Assembly: GCA_001051155.2 (NCBI GenBank)
Contig: JYIP02000006.1
Coordinates: 186,001-250,000 of the forward strand
Direction of reading: 5' to 3'
Length of the DNA stretch: 64,000 bases
Source: Chrysoporthe austroafricana
Lineage: Eukaryota; Ascomycota; Sordariomycetes; Diaporthales; Cryphonectriaceae
Each line of letters opens with the position of its first letter. Positions within the stretch are counted from its first letter, which is position 1. A program made the position numbers and the translations under genes. Of this stretch, positions 60,001 to 64,000 are shown one piece after another. The notes beneath the pieces are model-generated. The model saw nothing but the letters and a program-made list of their open reading frames with translations, made no database searches and had not been told where the DNA came from.

Positions 60001-60548
60001 ATAGTTCACTTAGTCAAGGATATTGATATTTGGAGAAGGACGTAGTAAAGATATAGGGTTTGAATCTAGAACTTGGCAATTCGCAGGACGACCGAGATCA
60101 TCTTCCTCTCCTCAGTAACATGCCAAGATATGCTCCAACGTTCTTTGTCGCGGAGACCTGGCTCATTCGGCTTATTAAATGGAACTAGTTTCGATTCAAA
60201 TGGGATCAATATATTGCTCCGAGTTTTGTTTTAGCTATGACGTTGCTATTGCATATACCAGGGGTCTGCAACATAGAACCGTGTGGCAAGGTGTTGGGAA
60301 GTTCGCCGGGCAATAGTTGGTTGATCAGATTACTCCAATCTTGCAAAGATCTCGTCCATGGGTAAAAGAAATCAAATTATGACTTCTTGCAGAGAATGGG
60401 TAGAGCTCATTCACATATATAACCTCCTTCACCGAGTGTTAGTATCCGGAACACAGGCTCAACTTCCTTTGCTTTTTCACAACAGTCTCACAAAAGTCTT
60501 ACAATAAGCTCCTCGCCATCACTTCCAACCCACATCCTTCACTTAAAA
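60001..60548. promoter_or_regulatory. Spacer between LOG and IPT, probable IPT promoter
   Basis: A 548-bp spacer with no gene. The last 80 bp before the IPT start codon are C/T/A-rich (CTTTTTCACAACAG, CACTTCCAACCCACATCC), typical of fungal leaders, and CACTTAAAAATGG gives a good start context. TATATAACC at about 60,416 is a TATA-like box. Confidence 0.45.
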
Positions 60549-61448
60549 ATGGCTCTCATTCCAATCATTGCTATCGTTGGACCCACCGGTATCGGGAAAA
60601 CACGTCTCAGCGTCAAGGTTGCAGCAGTTATTGACGGTGAGGTAATTTCGGTCGACAGTATCCAAGTGTACCGCGATTGCCCTATCATGTCAGCGCAGGT
60701 TACCGAGGAAGAGATGAACGGAATTCCTCACCATTTGGTGAATTACTTGGATGTAGCTGAGGAGCCTGTGGACCTCATTCCGAAGGCTATCCAAAGCATC
60801 AAGTCCATCCACAGCCGAGGCCGCATCCCCGTCATTTGTGGTGGTTCCACCTCTCTTATAGAGCCACTACTTTTTCACCCTTTTGTCCAAGAGCAGAACT
60901 TGCTTGTCATGGTTCTGAACTCTGATAGAACAACAGTTGCCAACCTTTGCGGCGACCGTGTCACGCAAATGCTGGAAGATGGTCTTCTAGACGAAGTCAA
61001 GCATCTCTGTGAGTTGGAAAAACAACATGGTCGATACAACGACGATCTCCGGACTGGAGCCTGGAAATCGATCGGCTACCCAGAGCTGCGCCCGTGGTGT
61101 AGTGCGGCAAACACCGAAGAGGCCGAAAGGCTGCTCAGAGAAGGAATGCAGTTGATGAAACAAAACACGCTACGCTACGCCAGCATGCAATTGGACCTCC
61201 TGTGGTCTCGACTCATCCCAGCACTGTCAAGCTTGCAGCGACAATGCAACATTTTCGACATGACTTCACGCCGGACTTTCTCACAGGATGTGGAGATCCC
61301 GGCCCTCAGGCGATGCAAGGAGTGGATGTTAGTTACAGAGCGGGGAATCACATTAGAATTTCCTTTGAAAACAAGCTACAGAGCCGGCGTGGTCAGTCAC
61401 AGGGAGATAGCTGAGGTCCCAACTGCATTTCCTAAGAACGACTTGTAG
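60549..61448 (+). CDS. Isopentenyltransferase (IPT/MiaA family), short form
   Basis: An uninterrupted 299-residue frame. Walker A GPTGIGKT at 11-18, D36-S-x-Q-V-Y-R (36-42, catalytic Asp and base recognition), PHHL at 60-63, PVICGGSTSL at 94-103, MLEDGLLDEVKHL and KSIGYPE, and QNTLRYASMQ near residue 210 (family T-R-x-Y-A-x-x-Q). These are the ordered motifs of the P-loop IPT family, which transfers a dimethylallyl group to N6 of adenine. Fungal tRNA-modifying members are longer (over 400 residues) and carry a C-terminal zinc finger; this one ends near residue 299 without it, like adenylate IPTs and like the IPT part of the fused fungal IPT-LOG proteins. With LOG 548 bp upstream on the same strand, de novo cytokinin synthesis is the likely role. 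Substrate preference (AMP versus tRNA) cannot be proved from the sequence. Confidence 0.9.
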   Translation: MALIPIIAIVGPTGIGKTRLSVKVAAVIDGEVISVDSIQVYRDCPIMSAQVTEEEMNGIPHHLVNYLDVAEEPVDLIPKAIQSIKSIHSRGRIPVICGGSTSLIEPLLFHPFVQEQNLLVMVLNSDRTTVANLCGDRVTQMLEDGLLDEVKHLCELEKQHGRYNDDLRTGAWKSIGYPELRPWCSAANTEEAERLLREGMQLMKQNTLRYASMQLDLLWSRLIPALSSLQRQCNIFDMTSRRTFSQDVEIPALRRCKEWMLVTERGITLEFPLKTSYRAGVVSHREIAEVPTAFPKNDL

Positions 61449-61667
61449 CTACATTTTCAGGGACAAATAACGATTATTTAGCCTCTATTCACCAATAACA
61501 AGATCCAGTTCATAACTAGGCTTGTGATATCGCGCACTAAGGTTGAATGCTAGACTTGAGGCTCCACTGCCACTAAAGACACCGTTGTTTATCTTGGTGG
61601 CAACTAGGCTTCTTGTACATCTACTTTGCCACGATTGGAACATGGTTTGCTCATGAATCACTGAAAT

Positions 61668-62598
61668 TTACGGACAAGGGCAGTAAAGAGAGTCTCGAGG
61701 CTCTTTGACAAAGACATACGTAGCTGTACCATCAATATTCCCCCCCTTCTCTAAGGTACTCACCAACTCTTCGTCATCAACTACACCGCCACGGGATACA
61801 TTCACAAAATCATTGTGGCACCCCAATGCTTCATGTTTGATAGTCAAGATATATTCAATTATGTTTGGGGTCTTCGGAAGGCAGAGGAAGAGGATCAAGG
61901 CCGAACGGATAACTTGGTTGAAGGGTGTTCTATTCGAAAGTGCAGGTGCCCACTTACGCCCAGCTAAAAGTATTTTCGGTCCTAAGGCCTTTGCCAGAGC
62001 GCCTGACTTTTGGACTTCTGGTCATCAGCATGTGGAATTACTTTTGCTGCTTGTAGTATAAGGAAGGAGGGGGGAAACATCGATACATCAACACCGCCAT
62101 AACCCAAAATACCAACAATTTCGTTGCGACAAGTTTAAGGGCCCGGCCATCTGGTCCGTGAAGTACATTGAATGAAATTCCATGCTTTGCCCATTCACCA
62201 GCCCATCTCAGTCGATGGGTTCTGGGAATGCTCCGAACTGCAAAGTACATACCAGTAGCATGCTCAGCCACGGCCGAGGTATTGCAATGCGGCGTGTTAG
62301 CGACGGCTATGCCTCGCGTCCTCATGGATTCCAGATCTACCAAGTCGTTACTTGAACCCACCACAGCAATCATCCTCAGGTTGAACGACACTGCTTGATC
62401 AGCATCTCTGCATGTATAGGGACCATGATGACATCGAAATCCCATACGCGCACGGTGATTTGATCTGGGTGCATGCGGGCATTCTTTAGAAGCTCGTATG
62501 TAAGTGTTGAATATTGACAAGGCTCTCAGGCACCCTCTCTGGCACCCAGGCCTGCTAACCTCCAGATTGCCATCGCGGTTTCCTAAATAGGAAACCAC
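61668..62598 (-). pseudogene. D-2-hydroxyacid dehydrogenase, broken by frameshifts
   Basis: Minus strand. N-terminal fragment (62,598-62,038): MIAVVGSSNDLVDLESMRTR, GIAVANTPHCNTSAVAEHAT and GEWAKHG, the segment before the NAD-binding domain. In another frame IVGILGYGGVDVSM (about 62,120-62,080) is the Rossmann loop with the last Gly replaced. A third stretch (about 62,010-61,668) reads ALAKALGPKILLAGRK, LFLCLPKTP, FVNVSRGGVVDDEELVSTLE, VFVKEP. The order matches NAD-dependent 2-hydroxyacid dehydrogenases (glycerate/hydroxypyruvate type, normally about 320-350 residues). It needs at least two frame changes, so it is inactive. It converges on the IPT gene with a 219-bp gap. Confidence 0.78.
62577..62596. 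other. Short near-perfect palindrome
   Basis: GGTTTCCTA and TAGGAAACC, two 9-bp arms around AA. It lies just upstream of the dehydrogenase remnant and before a promoter-like block. Confidence 0.5.
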
Positions 62599-62639
62599 CC
62601 TGGCCTCTGGAAGGATATATTAATACCCAACGAACTTTA

Positions 62640-62810
62640 TCGGTCGAAAGGAAAGGCAAACAGGCGAAGGGAAAGATAAGCGGTCTTTCCGGACTCCTAA
62701 GGGGCCAGAGGGCCCTCTATATAAGGGCGGCTTTCCTCCCTTCCAGATAGTTCAGCTCGTCAAGCTTCAATATACACTCGTTCATTCTCTATAAAACAAC
62801 AGTAAGCGGT
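62640..62810 (+). promoter_or_regulatory. Promoter- or LTR-like block with TATA box
   Basis: Purine-rich sequence is followed by CCTAAGGGGCCAGAGGGCCC, TATATAAGGG (62,718-62,727), a C/T-rich run, CTTCAATATACACTCG and TCTATAAAACAACA. This spacing resembles a fungal core promoter or the U3-R part of a solo LTR. No ORF begins downstream within a few hundred bp, and no partner LTR was found. Confidence 0.3.
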
Positions 62811-64000
62811 GCTGGCAAGTCGAACACTAGCGTGTATGAGAATAGCTTCTCTAGCAAGATTATCACATAGCTAGACTACTATTGCTGCCGGTGGGTTGCG
62901 CCACTGTGAAGTTCGGTAGGTTACCATCTGGGGTTGTTGTGCGCGATGCTTCAGTGACAGCTTATATTACAATACTCCGTCCGGTACATGAACCTTCCTG
63001 GGTTGGAACGTCATGGTAGGCATGTTGTTAAAGTTTCTCCGCTGCCAGGGCAAAGTAGCGCCGGCTTCTCTATCCATGACCACCTGGGCACTTACATCAA
63101 GGTGTAGTATCCACTCAACTGCTAACAATGTACGCTAGGCTAGGGTCTTGATAAACCGGTAGATTGGGCGGGAAAATACAATGCAAACATTAATTGCATT
63201 CCTCTGGTAGTAATTTACTTAACGATCGACCTCTTTGCTGTGCGGTTACGAGACGGGCTCCATTAAAATGATGTCCCGCATTCTCGTAATATGAAGAGCC
63301 CGCTTTAAATCTTTATGGGCTTAGGGTTGGCGTTACGGTTAGACAGAGTGAAAATCAGCACGCAGCTGTTAGCACGAGCCGAGCGCCTCTGTTCTTTTCC
63401 TGAGCCAGAAATGATGTCAGCATCTTATACCGACCTCCAGATCCGGGGCAGCAGGCTCGAACAACATAAGCGTGAGTGTAGACAGATGAACAGACCTAGC
63501 AAAAACGAATAGTGCCTATGGCCTGGCCTGACATCGTTAAAGATTTAGATCAGAAGAGGGGGACGCTGTCGAAGCCGTCGTCGAGATAAGGCATAGGTCG
63601 GACTGGCTAGCGGGCTTATCCGCGAAACGGCTATAGCAAATTCACAACTGGCAAGCGGAATTTCGGTATTTCGACAGTGCCTAGAATCTGGTCAGGCACG
63701 TAGAGAAAAGAACTCGATACGTTAATCGCCCTCCCTCGAACGTAGAGGAAACTGAAGCTAAAGGTCTATCTACTTATAGGTTTAAAATGCCCGAGGGCGG
63801 GGGCACCCCTACCGCTGGGCCCCTCCATTGCCCACTACAACATTGGTTTATATTTTAAGTGCCCTCCCCTTCTCAACAACGTCTAAATAGGCCGTAAGCA
63901 ATCTTTGTCCTCTATAATTACTCATTAAGCTTTGTACAGTACTATCGGCCTCGATATTGTCGAAAGTCTTCTCATTCAAAAACTTAACACCACAATACCG
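62811..64000. other. No gene recognised; possible upstream region of a gene beyond the right edge
   Basis: Only weak frames (for example 63,315-63,512, plus). The last 200 bp are G/C-rich then C/T-rich (CCCCTCCATTGCCC, TGCCCTCCCCTTCTC), followed by an A/C-rich stretch ending at 64,000, which would fit a promoter and leader reading rightward. Confidence 0.35.

Noticed and set aside
63315..63512. 65-codon plus-strand ORF near the right edge
   Set aside because: No motif or promoter context; short frames of this size are expected by chance.

Overview
The window looks like chromosomal DNA of a filamentous ascomycete (Pezizomycotina). It has two contrasting parts. Positions 1 to about 49,120 are extremely AT-rich. 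They consist almost entirely of LTR retrotransposons inserted into one another and riddled with C-to-T and G-to-A changes at CpA/TpG sites, the signature of repeat-induced point mutation (RIP). From about 49,700 to 64,000 the composition is balanced, and genes with short introns (56-70 bp, GT...AG, some with ACTAA/CTAAC branch sites) appear.

The repeat island can be read as a stack of insertions. A pogo/Fot-type DNA transposon (minus strand, truncated at 49,120) was split by a Ty3/gypsy chromovirus, here called A-3 (plus strand, 3' LTR 48,668-49,119). A-3 was then interrupted by repeat E-2 (27,811-28,488), by a second type of gypsy element, B-1 (8,077-26,050), and by a minus-strand chromovirus, A-5 (28,708-46,666). 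B-1 carries a younger, much less mutated type A element, A-4 (13,700-21,012). A-5 carries a second type B element, B-2 (31,202-41,857). At the left edge A-1 (1-5,261) lies in A-2 (5,262-6,469), which abuts repeat E-1 and the truncated A-3. Most junctions are fixed by target-site duplications: AATAA for A-4, AATAT for B-1, TTATC for B-2, CCATT/TTATT for A-5. With A-4 removed, B-1 and B-2 are both exactly 10,656 bp with 207-bp LTRs. Type A elements encode Gag, then Pol (PR-RT-RNase H-IN-chromodomain) in the -1 frame, plus an antisense ORF with a Cys6 cluster and coiled coil before the 3' LTR. Type B elements encode Gag-PR-RT-RH-IN-chromodomain and then a long unrecognised ORF in the place where env-like genes sit. 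No full-length ORF survives for any of the retroelement proteins.

The gene-bearing side holds, from left to right: degenerate coding-like sequence, a hypothetical ORF (50,562-51,158), an intact two-exon C2H2/AT-hook gene (minus), a possible small gene (54,037-54,357), a Pad1/UbiX-like pseudogene (minus), a Zn2Cys6 regulator whose four-exon frame is intact except for three Gln-type codons turned to TAG/TAA (minus), a hairpin with 15-bp tandem repeats, a LOG-type cytokinin phosphoribohydrolase (plus), an isopentenyltransferase (plus) and a broken D-2-hydroxyacid dehydrogenase (minus). LOG and IPT catalyse successive steps of cytokinin synthesis. Their side-by-side, unfused arrangement suggests a small phytohormone locus at the edge of a RIP-affected transposon island.

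The strangest observation is in element A-4. Two stretches (89 and 99 nt) of its 5' and 3' LTRs are complementary to each other base for base in the same direction, without reversal, with 0 and 1 mismatches, while the rest of the LTRs align normally with about one difference in ten. No known process produces this, so an assembly or data-handling artefact must be excluded first.
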